Positions 1 to 8,620 of a stretch of 42,678 nucleotides of DNA are shown in pieces. The first letter of the stretch is position 1; each line of letters starts with the position of its first letter. A program made the translations under genes and the position numbers. Source of the DNA: Sulfobacillus benefaciens (GTDB lineage Bacteria; Bacillota; Sulfobacillia; Sulfobacillales; Sulfobacillaceae); contig PXYW01000023.1 in the NCBI GenBank assembly GCA_003023695.1, forward strand, positions 1 through 42,678, in the 5' to 3' direction. A model generated the notes under the pieces. That model was not told the origin of the DNA, did no database searches, and saw only the letters and a program-made list of their open reading frames with translations.

Positions 1-18
1 CGGAAAAGGAGGTCCTTT

Positions 19-930
19 ATGCAGACAATCCCCCCCGATTTCAAAAAGTTGGGACGCCAAACTTGGATTCTGGTGTTGGTGCTGGTCCTTTTAGGCATTG
101 CCATGGCGGTGGGCTTGGACTTATCTCGTCAACGTCTGGGCCTCAACAAGGACTACCTCCACCTGATTAAAGCTTTCATCGTATTGGTCGTGGGCGGTTT
201 AATTTCCTACCTTCTAGAACGCTACCTATTCCGAATGGCTCCGTCTGCTGGTGGACGCACATCATCTCTACGATTTGTGGTGCGGCTCATTTTGCTTCTC
301 GTGGTTGTGCTCTCCGTGTTGGCCGCCTTTGGCGTCGGCCTGTCTTCCGTGGTGTTTGGCGGGGCGTTTTTTACCGTGATCATCGGGCTGGCGGGGCAAA
401 CCATGTTTGGTAATTTAATCGCCGGCATTGGCTTAGTCATATTTAGGCCATTTGACGTGGGAAACCACGTCACTTTTGTGGCCTGGCAATATCCCATGCT
501 GATGCCTTCCTATCCCCACGACGCCCTCAAACCAGGCTATAGTGGCATCGTTACCGACATTAATCTGATGTATACCTCCATTCGTAGCGATCAGGGCCTA
601 CCCATGATGATTCCTAATGGGATCTTAATCCAAGCCATGATCGAAAATCATTCCCGATCCGATGGGCGGCGCATTCGGTTCCGTTTTGATCTGCCTCTAG
701 TGACACCAGCAGAACCTGTTATCGATACAATTCGCCAGATATTGCAAGGGCTCAATTACCAAGGGGACGCGTTACTGGTGGATGTGTCACCCACCTCCTA
801 TTCGGTCGCCATATCAATCAATTCTCCGGAGACCATGGCAGCGGATGATTCAATTCGGGATCAAATCTTAAGCCAGCTAGTTCCTTACATCAACGGGTTA
901 TCCTCTAAGATTCAGGAACCCATAAAATGA
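19..930 (+). CDS. MscS-family mechanosensitive ion channel
   Basis: Small-conductance mechanosensitive channel that would release solutes across the membrane on osmotic downshift. The N-terminal half has hydrophobic segments near residues 16-36, 47-68 and 85-105. These are followed by the Gly/Ala-rich pore-lining helix region (about 106-145) ending in a FRPFDVG turn typical of MscS TM3 entering the beta domain. A beta-domain signature (MMIPNGILIQAMIENHS) lies near residues 194-210. At 303 aa it is close to the E. coli MscS length. The ATG follows an AAAGGAGG ribosome site at 5-12. It is the only gene in the left 33 kb on the plus strand, and its 3' end overlaps the convergent rluD-type gene by 19 bp. 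The family call is solid; gating properties and ion preference are unknown. Confidence 0.88.
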   Translation: MQTIPPDFKKLGRQTWILVLVLVLLGIAMAVGLDLSRQRLGLNKDYLHLIKAFIVLVVGGLISYLLERYLFRMAPSAGGRTSSLRFVVRLILLLVVVLSVLAAFGVGLSSVVFGGAFFTVIIGLAGQTMFGNLIAGIGLVIFRPFDVGNHVTFVAWQYPMLMPSYPHDALKPGYSGIVTDINLMYTSIRSDQGLPMMIPNGILIQAMIENHSRSDGRRIRFRFDLPLVTPAEPVIDTIRQILQGLNYQGDALLVDVSPTSYSVAISINSPETMAADDSIRDQILSQLVPYINGLSSKIQEPIK

Positions 931-1931
931 CTCGCCCAGGTGTGAAGCAAATCATCGGTAGCCCAATTTTGGCAGGGATACAACAAATCTTCCTCATCTT
1001 CAAATACTGATTGCTGAATCGCACGCCACGGCAGGACGCCCATTCCCTTCCAATCACAAGGCAATGGCGCTGTAAAGCATAAGGGATTGCCGTTTTCGGG
1101 ATGAGAAAATGCTAGTTGTCCAGCGTGAAGCGCTTGTCCTCCTAATAATCCTTGGGGGTGGCCGCCCCCGTAAAGTTCATCCCCAACCACCGCATGGCCA
1201 ATAGCGGACAAATGCACGCGAATCTGGTGGGTACGCCCAGTATCCAATGATAATTGGACTAAAGAATATCCCGCGGTCAGAGCTATCGTGCGATACCGGG
1301 TCATGGCGGGCTTCCCCATCAGCACTGTAGCCATTTTCAGCCGATTTTTCGCATCACGCCCTATGGGCGCGTCGATCTTGCCCGTCAGCGGCGTAATTTG
1401 GCCATGAACCACCGCCAAATATCGGCGATGCACCTTTCGTTCAGCAATAGCCTGAGACAATTTGCTGCGTGTCAACTCATTGCGAGCCAAGACCAGAAGG
1501 CCCGTGGTATTCTGGTCCAAGCGGTGCACCACACCTGGTCGAAAATAGATGCCGTCATCCCCCAGCAGAGGCCGCAATCGATGAACCACCGAGTCCTCCC
1601 AATGCCCGCGGCTCGGATGCACGACCAACTCCCTAGGCTTGTTAACGACCACAATCGCGTCATCTTGATAAACAATTAGACTCGAATCAATCTCAGTAAC
1701 GGCGTCAAGATCTAGACGTGCCACAGGCGGGTCTTCCCACTGTACTTCCACCAAGTCTCCAACATGGACCAGGTCTCCCGATTTCGCCGTGCGATGTTGA
1801 ACCTTTACTTGGTGAGCCTTGACCTCGCGCTGCCATACGGTTCGAGATCGCTCGGGCAACATATCTGCCAAAAACCGATCCACTCGCCGACCGTCAGCTT
1901 CCGGTGGTACCGTTAGAACCATCTTCGGCAT
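912..1931 (-). CDS. rluD: RluD/RluA-family 23S rRNA pseudouridine synthase
   Basis: Converts specific uridines in large-subunit rRNA to pseudouridine. Residues 15-75 form an S4 RNA-binding domain. The catalytic domain carries the family motif HRLDQNTTG with catalytic Asp139, followed by GRTHQIRVHL further on. Length 339 aa is normal to slightly long, with about 40 extra C-terminal residues. The ATG at 1931 lies 9 nt after AGGAGG and overlaps the end of lspA by 38 bp, the usual lspA-rluD pairing in Firmicutes. It ends the ileS-lspA-rluD run. The exact target position on the rRNA cannot be told from sequence, so the symbol marks the subfamily only. Confidence 0.9.
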   Translation of the reverse strand: MPKMVLTVPPEADGRRVDRFLADMLPERSRTVWQREVKAHQVKVQHRTAKSGDLVHVGDLVEVQWEDPPVARLDLDAVTEIDSSLIVYQDDAIVVVNKPRELVVHPSRGHWEDSVVHRLRPLLGDDGIYFRPGVVHRLDQNTTGLLVLARNELTRSKLSQAIAERKVHRRYLAVVHGQITPLTGKIDAPIGRDAKNRLKMATVLMGKPAMTRYRTIALTAGYSLVQLSLDTGRTHQIRVHLSAIGHAVVGDELYGGGHPQGLLGGQALHAGQLAFSHPENGNPLCFTAPLPCDWKGMGVLPWRAIQQSVFEDEEDLLYPCQNWATDDLLHTWASHFMGS

Positions 1932-2382
1932 CAGGTGGATCCTCCTGTCGTTTCCAATATTCCCATACCAAAAGTCCCATCCCGATCACAATGGCTGCAT
2001 CGGCTAAATTAAATATTGCCCAAAACCGAAAGTGAATGTAATCCACCACGCGTCCCGTGAGCATACGGTCCCATAAGTTGCCAGCCGAACCACCTGCCAA
2101 CAGTCCCAGACCCCAAATGGCTCGAGCGGGCAGCTTCGGGAACTTCCAGGCCACATAGGCGACGACCCCTAGTAATACCCAGGCAACCGCAATAAACAGC
2201 AAAGTATTGTGGCGCAACAAAGAAAATGCCGCCCCACTGTTTAGAATGTAGGTGATCCATAATACGTGGGGGATGATGGCGATACTCTCCCCCACATACA
2301 TGGTGCGAGAGACCCAAAGGTTTAAAACGCGATCGGCCGCCAGGGTTACCAGCCCAATCCATAAAATCCACCGTCGTCGCAT
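1894..2382 (-). CDS. lspA: Lipoprotein signal peptidase LspA
   Basis: Membrane aspartic protease (signal peptidase II) that removes signal peptides from prolipoproteins after lipidation. With the start at 2382 it is 162 aa with four hydrophobic segments. The catalytic pair is visible as Asp114 in GRVVDYIHF and Asp128 in FNLADAAI, and the GNLWDR motif sits at 101-106. A longer frame opens at 2457 but its first 25 residues overlap ileS. The ATG at 2382 starts 4 bp after the ileS stop and gives the normal N-terminus, so I chose it. It overlaps the pseudouridine synthase gene downstream. Confidence 0.93.
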   Translation of the reverse strand: MRRRWILWIGLVTLAADRVLNLWVSRTMYVGESIAIIPHVLWITYILNSGAAFSLLRHNTLLFIAVAWVLLGVVAYVAWKFPKLPARAIWGLGLLAGGSAGNLWDRMLTGRVVDYIHFRFWAIFNLADAAIVIGMGLLVWEYWKRQEDPPDAEDGSNGTTGS

Positions 2383-2386
2383 CAGG

Positions 2387-5125
2387 TTAAACCCCAAGAA
2401 TATGCAAAACCTCGATACAACGAGAGCACAAATCTGGATGATCGGGATTCGCACCAACCTCTGGAGTATATCGCCAGCATCGGTCGCATCGATTCCAATC
2501 TGTCGCGTTCGCCCTAGCTAAAATCTCCCCAGACCTTCCTGACACCACCTGGATATCTGCTGCTAGCACCATTTCCAGCAACAAGGATCGTTCCGAGTCA
2601 GTGAGTCCTTCTTCGGGCGGCAACGTCAACTCCACCATAGCCTGAAGGGAATTTCCAATCACCTTGTCAGCCCGTAGAGATTCTAATGCTTTTAATATGA
2701 CCCCCCGATAAGAGAGCAACCGATCCATCATGGATGCTTCAGGCATCGTCCAGCCAATATCCCACAGCGTATCCCACTCGGTTAAATGCACTGAAGGCGG
2801 CCCACTTTCCCATTGAAGACTTTCTCTATAGACCTCGTCGGCGGTAAACACCAAGACGGGGGAAATTCCACGGACTAATCCTTGCAAGATATAATTCAGC
2901 ACACTTTGCGTTTCACGGCGCAGAGGATCTTGTGGAGCCAGTGTATAGAGACGGTCTTTAATCACGTCGAGGTAGAAGCTGGATAAATCAATTGTCATAA
3001 GCCTCACCAAATCGTGAACCACGGGATGAAAAATGTACTGGCGGTACGAATCCCGGGCCTGGGCAATCCATTGGTTCACAGTAGCAATTGCCCAACGATT
3101 CATGGGATCGGTCACGGAAACGGGACGCTCTTGCCGGTAATCGGACAAGTTGCCTAACAAAAACCTAAACGTATTGCGAATCTTACGATAGGTTTCAGAC
3201 AGTTGGGTCAAAATCTCGTCGGAAATTCGAACGTCCGAGCGATAGTCGCTTGTAGCCACCCATAGCCGCAAAATATCGGCGCCATAACGATGGATGATGT
3301 CCATGGGATCAATCGTATTGCCTAAAGACTTGTGCATTTCCTGACCTGATTTATCTAGCACCATGCCATGAGTTAGTACCATCTTATACGGAGCCCGGCC
3401 ACGAGTCGATACTCCGGTGGTTAACAAACTATTAAACCACCCACGGTATTGGTCGTTCCCTTCCAATACCACGTCAGCCGGCCATTCCAATCCGGGATGA
3501 TCCGCCAATACGGCAGCTTGACTAGATCCTGAGTCCATCCATACGTCAAAGATGTCCATCTCTTGCCGCAAGTGCGTCCCATGGCAATTGGGACAGACAA
3601 AATCTTGGGGAAGAAAATGATCAGCAGGGTGTGACCACCAACTATCGGATCCCTCCTTGCCAATAATCGTGGCTACATGACGAATCAATGGCGCATCCAG
3701 TATCACTTGCCCACAATCCTGGCAATAAAATGCAGGAATCGGAAGCCCCCATACTCTTTGCCGCGACAAACACCAATCCTGCCGATCTAACACCATGCGG
3801 CGCATCCGGTCCCCGCCCCATTCCGGCTCCCAATGAACCGGATAGGTGGCCTCCACCAACTGTTCTCGAAGCTTATCAATTGACATAAACCACTGAGAGG
3901 TCGCTCGGAAAATTACCGGATTTTTGCAACGCCAGCAAAACGCATATTGATGGCGAAACTTTTCTGCATGCAGCAAAGCGCCATGCCTGGCAAGTTCCGC
4001 ATTCACTACCGGATTGGCATCCTGATAAAATAGTCCCTCCACCAAGGGGGTTCCAGCGTAATACCGTCCTTGATCATCAAGTGGCTGGACCACTGGCAAA
4101 TGATATTGGCGGCCTACCTCAAAGTCTTCAACCCCATGGCCGGGAGCCGTATGAACCAGTCCAGTACCGCTTTCCTCCGTGACATGATCCCCTAAAATGA
4201 TGGGTACTTCGTGCCCAAGATAGGGATGGCGCGTTTTTATCCCTTCTAGTGCCGAACCCAACCATGGCCCCTTTTGACCTAGATTGGACAGTCCTAAGGT
4301 CGCCAGCACTCGGTCCACGAGATGTTCGGCTAGCAAAAATGATCCTTTTTCCGTCGTCACGACCACATAAGGCAATTGAGGATTTACGGCAATGGCCACA
4401 TTTGCAGGAATTGTCCAGGGAGTCGTCGTCCAAATGACGGCACCAGTTCCCTCCGGCATCGCATAGTCTTCTGGGTGTTCGATGATGAACTGCACGTAAA
4501 TGGAGTCCGACTCATGCTCTTGATATTCAATTTCTCCTTCTGCCAATGCGGTTTCACAATGGGGACACCAATACACGCTTTTGAGATCGCGATAGATCAA
4601 ATTGCGCTCAACCATGTCGGCAAACACATTAAGTTCGGCTCCCTCATATGCCGGATTCATGGTGACATAAGGATTAGACCAATCGCCCATCACACCTAGA
4701 CGTTGAAATTCTTCGGTCATTACCCCAATATAGTGGCGAGCGACCCCAGAGCACTCTTGGCGCAAGGCTACGGGATCGATTTGATGCTGAGATAATCCGA
4801 GTTTTTTTAAGGCCCTCATTTCAATGGGCAGCCCGTGGGTGTCCCATCCTGGCACATACACTACGTCATATCCTTCAAGATTCCACAGACGATTAATCAT
4901 GTCCTTCAACACTTTGTTCAAGGCGGTTCCCGTGTGAATATCCCCATTTGCGTAAGGAGGCCCATCATGAAGAATAAATTTGGGGCGTCCATGGCGCAGG
5001 TTTCGTTGACGCTGATAGAGGCCTTCTTCTTCCCAAGCCACAAGCCAATTAGGCTCCCGTTCGGGCAAATTCGCTTTCATGGGAAACCCGGTCTTGGGTA
5101 AGTTAAGTGTATTGCGATAATCCAA
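2387..5125 (-). CDS. ileS: Isoleucyl-tRNA synthetase
   Basis: Class Ia synthetase that charges tRNA-Ile and edits mischarged valine. It has 912 aa, the normal bacterial IleS length. The start is TTG at 5125, 8 nt after a GGGGGG run; the encoded MDYRNTLNLPKTGFP matches the conserved IleS N-terminus, which rules out the later ATG. The HIGH signature reads HTGT at 64-67 and the KMSKS loop reads EMHKS at 596-600, so both signatures deviate from the textbook form. The CP1 editing domain lies near 180-400. The C-terminal zinc ribbon uses Cys880, Cys883, Cys900 and Cys903. Expression is under the T-box leader just upstream. Confidence 0.97.
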   Translation of the reverse strand: MDYRNTLNLPKTGFPMKANLPEREPNWLVAWEEEGLYQRQRNLRHGRPKFILHDGPPYANGDIHTGTALNKVLKDMINRLWNLEGYDVVYVPGWDTHGLPIEMRALKKLGLSQHQIDPVALRQECSGVARHYIGVMTEEFQRLGVMGDWSNPYVTMNPAYEGAELNVFADMVERNLIYRDLKSVYWCPHCETALAEGEIEYQEHESDSIYVQFIIEHPEDYAMPEGTGAVIWTTTPWTIPANVAIAVNPQLPYVVVTTEKGSFLLAEHLVDRVLATLGLSNLGQKGPWLGSALEGIKTRHPYLGHEVPIILGDHVTEESGTGLVHTAPGHGVEDFEVGRQYHLPVVQPLDDQGRYYAGTPLVEGLFYQDANPVVNAELARHGALLHAEKFRHQYAFCWRCKNPVIFRATSQWFMSIDKLREQLVEATYPVHWEPEWGGDRMRRMVLDRQDWCLSRQRVWGLPIPAFYCQDCGQVILDAPLIRHVATIIGKEGSDSWWSHPADHFLPQDFVCPNCHGTHLRQEMDIFDVWMDSGSSQAAVLADHPGLEWPADVVLEGNDQYRGWFNSLLTTGVSTRGRAPYKMVLTHGMVLDKSGQEMHKSLGNTIDPMDIIHRYGADILRLWVATSDYRSDVRISDEILTQLSETYRKIRNTFRFLLGNLSDYRQERPVSVTDPMNRWAIATVNQWIAQARDSYRQYIFHPVVHDLVRLMTIDLSSFYLDVIKDRLYTLAPQDPLRRETQSVLNYILQGLVRGISPVLVFTADEVYRESLQWESGPPSVHLTEWDTLWDIGWTMPEASMMDRLLSYRGVILKALESLRADKVIGNSLQAMVELTLPPEEGLTDSERSLLLEMVLAADIQVVSGRSGEILARANATDWNRCDRCWRYTPEVGANPDHPDLCSRCIEVLHILGV

Positions 5126-5393
5126 TGTTATCCCCCCGGAAACAAAAATAAGCCCTTGCCGATTGGCAAGGGACGCGGATGCGCGGTACCACCCTTGGTT
5201 CCGCGCCTAAGCGCGGCACTCGTAGCGCTGTAACGAGCGCGAACCGGCCTTCACTAATCCACTTAGGATGTCATGAAGGCGCTCCCGGGTGATCTTAGAC
5301 GAGCTTAGCGCAGGCTTTGCACCGACCGCCTGCTCTCTGGGGCCACCTTCTCGTCCTTGGTCCCGTTCATCACTTTACTCCTGCAATTATCTC
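5126..5393 (-). promoter_or_regulatory. T-box riboswitch leader of ileS
   Basis: Untranslated leader that reads uncharged tRNA-Ile and relieves termination. The hallmark T-box AAGGGTGGTACCGCGC is on the minus strand at 5181-5196, inside an antiterminator whose outer arms are GCGCGG/CCGCGC (5181-5206). Upstream, near 5310-5345, lies a Stem I-like segment starting CAGAGAGC, and after it two ATC triplets (5291-5293 and 5267-5269) that could be the isoleucine specifier. An intrinsic terminator sits between the T-box and ileS. The leader starts directly after the divIVA stop. The T-box identity is near certain; which ATC is the specifier is not settled. Confidence 0.93.
5143..5172 (-). terminator. 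T-box-controlled intrinsic terminator before ileS
   Basis: On the minus strand CCCTTGCC-AATC-GGCAAGGG (5153-5172) is a perfect 8-bp stem followed by CTTATTTTTG. It lies after the T-box and before the ileS ribosome site, which is where the alternative terminator hairpin belongs. Confidence 0.9.
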
Positions 5394-5873
5394 CTATTTT
5401 ACCACATTATAATCACTACTGGCAGACCCGTTAAATCCTTGATTCAAAATAGACAGTTGAGATTCCAGGAGACTTTTGACCTGCACTCGGTATTTTTCAG
5501 TCTCTTTCCTCAGTTGGTCAAGTTCTCTCATCGCGTTACGGCTTCGCTCCTCCGCCTGATTAATAATCTCCTGCGCTTTGGATTCGGCCTCGCGAACAAT
5601 CAGCTCCGCTTCCTTCCGAGCCGCCACCTTGACCTCTTCAGCGGTTTGTTGCGCCACCACTAGGGTATTTTGCAATGTGGCTTCGAGTTTTCGGTACTGC
5701 TCCAGCCGTTCCGTCATCCCTGACGTATTTTCTTTCAGTTCATCGTTTTCGCGAATAAGAGCTTCGTAATCTCTAACAATCTCGTCTAAAAACTCGTTGA
5801 CCTCGTCCTCGCTATATCCACGAAACCCGTGCTTAAACTCCTTGTTCACAATGTCAAGAGGTGTCAGTGGCAT
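5394..5873 (-). CDS. divIVA: DivIVA-family cell division/polarity protein
   Basis: Coiled-coil scaffold that senses negative membrane curvature at septa and poles. The first 60 residues carry the DivIVA signature: MPLTPLDIVNKEF, then GYSEDEVNEFLDEI. The remainder to about residue 135 is a charged coiled coil rich in Glu, Ala and Gln. Length 159 aa matches Firmicute DivIVA (about 160). The ATG follows CGGAGG by 6-7 nt. It is the last gene of the yggS-sepF-yggT-divIVA run that normally sits downstream of ftsZ in Gram-positive bacteria, and the ileS T-box begins right behind it. Confidence 0.93.
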   Translation of the reverse strand: MPLTPLDIVNKEFKHGFRGYSEDEVNEFLDEIVRDYEALIRENDELKENTSGMTERLEQYRKLEATLQNTLVVAQQTAEEVKVAARKEAELIVREAESKAQEIINQAEERSRNAMRELDQLRKETEKYRVQVKSLLESQLSILNQGFNGSASSDYNVVK

Positions 5874-5891
5874 ACAAATCCTCCGCTCCCG

Positions 5892-6182
5892 TTACAGCGT
5901 CGCTAGTCCCATTATCAATCTCACCAAAACATACCCTGCAATATCTACTAAAAACAACGCAATCAGCGGAGACAGGTCCATCATCCCCACCAAAGGTATC
6001 CTGCGGCGGATGGGAGCCAAGACGGGTTCCGTAAATCGATAGGAAATGGTGGTAACGAAAGACCATATCCCATCCGCCCTAGGTGGCACATACGATGCAA
6101 TAATACGTACCATCAGGATGACGAAAAACAAGTCTCGCAAAATGTCAACGGTTTGAGCCAAATGATACAAAATTACCGTCAC
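5892..6182 (-). CDS. yggT: YggT-family membrane protein
   Basis: Small integral membrane protein of 96 aa with two hydrophobic segments (about 8-30 and 68-92). Between them is the family motif FTEPVLAPIRRRIP, which is diagnostic for YggT/Ycf19. Function is poorly defined; in bacteria it travels with sepF and divIVA and is linked to division or osmotic shock response. The GTG start overlaps the sepF stop as GTGA, which implies translational coupling. No strong ribosome site of its own is visible. Confidence 0.88.
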   Translation of the reverse strand: MTVILYHLAQTVDILRDLFFVILMVRIIASYVPPRADGIWSFVTTISYRFTEPVLAPIRRRIPLVGMMDLSPLIALFLVDIAGYVLVRLIMGLATL

Positions 6183-6616
6183 TTAGACAATCCACGCATC
6201 CATCCGGGAGTCTCTTCTTGGTCCTCACTGGCCACCTCAATGTTGCTAGGAGTTACCAAAAAGATGTTGTCTCCCACCTTCCGGAGGCCGCCGTCCACCG
6301 CATAAGCGACTCCCGAAAGAAAATTAAGCAGCCGTTGTCCTGCTTTTTCTTCTGCCAAATCCAAATTCACAATAACCGGTCGCCGTCCTTTAACCTGGTC
6401 GGCAATCGCTTGGCCGTCCTCTAACGTCCTGGGGTGCATTACCACCACACGCATTCCTCTCGACGCCGGCAAGCTCACCACTCCACCTCGACGTTTTTTA
6501 GGCACTTCCTCTTCCCAATCTGACGCCGCAGCCGTTTCCTCAACCTCGTAAGGTTCCCCCTCAACTTCTTCCAACCCCACAAAATTTAAAAACTTACCGA
6601 CTAAATTGGACTTCAA
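6179..6616 (-). CDS. sepF: Cell division protein SepF
   Basis: FtsZ-binding, membrane-anchored protein that assists Z-ring assembly. I start it at the TTG at 6616 because GGAGGG sits 7 nt upstream and the product then opens with the amphipathic helix (LKSNLVGKFLNFVGLEE) typical of SepF. An in-frame ATG at 6655 overlaps the yggS stop but has no good ribosome site. An acidic linker at about 18-36 is followed by the SepF core with HPRTLEDGQAIADQVKGRRPVIVNL and the YAVDGGLRKVGDNIFLVTPSNIEV end. Product is 145 aa, the usual size. It is coupled to yggT downstream. Confidence 0.93.
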   Translation of the reverse strand: MKSNLVGKFLNFVGLEEVEGEPYEVEETAAASDWEEEVPKKRRGGVVSLPASRGMRVVVMHPRTLEDGQAIADQVKGRRPVIVNLDLAEEKAGQRLLNFLSGVAYAVDGGLRKVGDNIFLVTPSNIEVASEDQEETPGWMRGLSK

Positions 6617-6651
6617 ATCTATTCCCTCCTCTGTTATCCCTATATGTCCGA

Positions 6652-7344
6652 TCATCGGGGGCCAAAAATATTGGTCCCTAGCCGTATCAAGGTACTTCCA
6701 GCATCAATTGCCCATTCATAGTCCTCGCTCATCCCCATTGACAATATCGTCAACGGCGCCCAAGGGAAACCTTCCATTTGACACATTCGCCATAATTCGC
6801 CAGTTTCCTTCATCAATTTACGAATTCTTTGCTTTTCTTGCTCCGACGTGTCGATCGCACGTGGAAATAATGCCATGATACCAATAAATTCTAAATGTGG
6901 CCACTTTGAAGCCTGCAATAGAAAATTTCTGACGACATCGCAATCGGGCGGAAATCCTGTCTTACTCTCTTCCATCCCGGCGTTGATTTGAAGCATGACG
7001 TTAAACGTACCACCGGTTTGTTCTGCCAGACGCCGATTAAGCTGTTCCGCAATCTTTTCGCTATCTAGGGAGTCCACCGCATCAAAGTGATCTATGGCAT
7101 ATTTTACCTTGTTAGTTTGTAGATGTCCAATCAGGTGCTGTGGAATTAAGGGTCTTGGAGTCCATTTCGCGATAGATTCCTGAACCCGGTTTTCTCCGAT
7201 GAGGTCCACACCCAGGTTGATGGCTTCCTCGGCTTCATATCGAGTCCGGTTTTTGGTCACTGCCATGATCTCTACGGCGTGGTCTGGTTGCAGCCGCGCA
7301 ATGGTCTCCCGAATGCGCTGAATATTGGATGCGATTAGCGACAT
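6652..7344 (-). CDS. yggS: YggS-family PLP homeostasis protein
   Basis: PLP-binding alanine racemase-fold protein without known catalysis that buffers pyridoxal phosphate. Start ATG at 7344 (MSLIASNIQRIRETIA) follows a GGGGGG tract by 6 nt. The longer frame to 7491 would lie inside pgeF and was dropped. The product is 230 aa. Lys31 in AVTKNR is the PLP lysine, IGENRVQE and HLIGHLQTNKV follow, and LSMGMSEDYEWAI plus RLGTNIFGPR close the barrel. It overlaps pgeF by 10 bp, the standard pgeF-yggS-sepF arrangement. Confidence 0.94.
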   Translation of the reverse strand: MSLIASNIQRIRETIARLQPDHAVEIMAVTKNRTRYEAEEAINLGVDLIGENRVQESIAKWTPRPLIPQHLIGHLQTNKVKYAIDHFDAVDSLDSEKIAEQLNRRLAEQTGGTFNVMLQINAGMEESKTGFPPDCDVVRNFLLQASKWPHLEFIGIMALFPRAIDTSEQEKQRIRKLMKETGELWRMCQMEGFPWAPLTILSMGMSEDYEWAIDAGSTLIRLGTNIFGPR

Positions 7345-8117
7345 ATAAAGCCCCCCATGCGGCCGCTGCGACCCCGATCCCGGCGATGAGAAAAAAATTC
7401 CTCGGGATGGCACGCGGTGCATCGTCTTAAAATGGCAATTTGGGAGGACGGCACCCCCGCCCTCTCCAGCATTAAGCGATTGGTTTCCCACAAATCCAAA
7501 TAAAAATGATGCGAGTCGCGTCCTGCACTAAGTGGATCAGAGCCCCCAAGCACAAGCCGTACCTTCTCTGCCACTTGGACGTCCACCTCGTAGCAGCACG
7601 GCCCAATAGCTGGTCCAATGCCCACCAGCATCTCTTCAGGTCCCCATCCATGTTGCTGGAGTGATTCCAGAGCTCCCAATTGAACTCCGGATACGGTTCC
7701 CCGCCATCCTGCATGGACAATTCCAATCGCACTTCCCGTAACGTCAGTAAAAAATATTGGAACACAGTCAGCAAAACCCATACCAAGCACGACAGCTTCG
7801 CTATCTGTCGCTAACCCGTCCGCTCCTAAAATGGCCGAGGAAGCATCTAACGCACCACGGCCCGCATCCTGTGGGCCTACCCACACTGTTTCGGCTTTAT
7901 GCACCTGTTGTGCCATGATTAACTGGTCAAGGCGGGGGACCGAGCGTCGACGATTTTCTATTACGGCAGAAGCCAAATCGCCCACGTTAAACGAAATATT
8001 GCGAGAGTCTAAAGGCGGATAGCTAACGCCGCCAGATCTAGTGGTCACCCAAGCTGATACCGGGGTTGGCGTATCCCATACCCAATTTGTGGTACCAGGA
8101 TCCAGGTGCCATTGCAT
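7335..8117 (-). CDS. pgeF: PgeF/YfiH-family multicopper-like enzyme
   Basis: LACC1/YfiH fold protein. Family members include peptidoglycan-editing PgeF and purine nucleoside phosphorylase-like enzymes. Metal-site motifs are present: the GFADCVPIFF cysteine, the VHAGWRGTVSG histidine, and IGPAIGPCCYEV. A C-terminal RRCTACHPEEFFSHRRD is also typical. Of two ATGs in frame (8123 and 8117) the second lies 7 nt after GGGGG and is preferred, giving 260 aa. It opens the pgeF-yggS-sepF-yggT-divIVA run. Whether it edits peptidoglycan precursors or acts on nucleosides cannot be seen here. Confidence 0.88.
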   Translation of the reverse strand: MQWHLDPGTTNWVWDTPTPVSAWVTTRSGGVSYPPLDSRNISFNVGDLASAVIENRRRSVPRLDQLIMAQQVHKAETVWVGPQDAGRGALDASSAILGADGLATDSEAVVLGMGFADCVPIFFTDVTGSAIGIVHAGWRGTVSGVQLGALESLQQHGWGPEEMLVGIGPAIGPCCYEVDVQVAEKVRLVLGGSDPLSAGRDSHHFYLDLWETNRLMLERAGVPSSQIAILRRCTACHPEEFFSHRRDRGRSGRMGGFICR

Positions 8118-8149
8118 GGCCATTCCCCCTGTTTTTGATTGTGCCTCCC

Positions 8150-8178
8150 ATTATGCCATAGGCTGCAGCATACCCAAA
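8150..8178 (-). promoter_or_regulatory. Candidate sigma-A promoter for pgeF-divIVA run
   Basis: On the minus strand TTTGGG (8173-8178) and CATAAT (8150-8155) are 17 bp apart and end about 33 bp before the pgeF start. The -10 is good and the -35 weak. It lies just after the ylmC terminator, where a new transcript would be needed. Confidence 0.45.
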
Positions 8179-8222
8179 GTTATTCTAACTCCTTCTGCCC
8201 ATTTTCACCTATCAAGCGCACC

Positions 8223-8266
8223 AGGATAGAGAAAACGCCCCAAAATCGGGGCGTTTTCTCTATCCT
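8223..8266. terminator. Long symmetrical terminator hairpin after ylmC
   Basis: A perfect inverted repeat with 19-bp arms (AGGATAGAGAAAACGCCCC and its complement) around a 6-nt loop. It overlaps the ylmC stop codon. The GC core GGGGCG followed by TTTT works as an intrinsic terminator on the minus strand. The symmetry means it could act on either strand, though no plus-strand gene is nearby. Confidence 0.85.
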
Positions 8267-8511
8267 AATACTTCATCGGCTGAGACTTCCACGAGAATCA
8301 CATCATGACCAATTTTCCGAATATGGGTCCAATCGATTACCGTATCACGTTCTCGCCCCAAGAGGCCCATAAAGCGGCCGTTGCCCAATATGACCACCGC
8401 TTTTACCCGACCATGCTCTAAATCTAGTTCCAGGTCGCCAATAAATCCCAGGCGTCGCCCATCGGTGACATTCACGACATCCTTAGTCCGAAATTCGGAG
8501 GTTTTCACCAT
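8260..8511 (-). CDS. ylmC: YlmC/YmxH-family PRC-barrel sporulation protein
   Basis: Small PRC-barrel protein of 83 aa found next to sigE/sigG in sporulating Firmicutes; its molecular role is not established. Core motifs are SEFRTKDVVNVTDGRRLGFIGDLELD and RDTVIDWTHIRKIGHDVILVE. The ATG at 8511 has a GGGGGG tract about 8 nt upstream and matches family N-termini. The ATG at 8535 has no ribosome site. The coding end is built into the terminator hairpin. Confidence 0.88.
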   Translation of the reverse strand: MVKTSEFRTKDVVNVTDGRRLGFIGDLELDLEHGRVKAVVILGNGRFMGLLGRERDTVIDWTHIRKIGHDVILVEVSADEVLG

Positions 8512-8620
8512 GAGAAATCCCCCCGTTTTCACCATATGTTCAGGCCTGCGGCCCTAGAATGGTAGACAAGTTAAGCTTTTATCCGGATGCCCCGCAACCA
8601 CGGTTATGTACGAAACGTAG

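Noticed and set aside
6616..6655. ATG at 6655 as the sepF start
   Set aside because: It overlaps the yggS stop neatly but lacks a ribosome site, while TTG at 6616 has GGAGGG at ideal spacing and gives the usual N-terminus.
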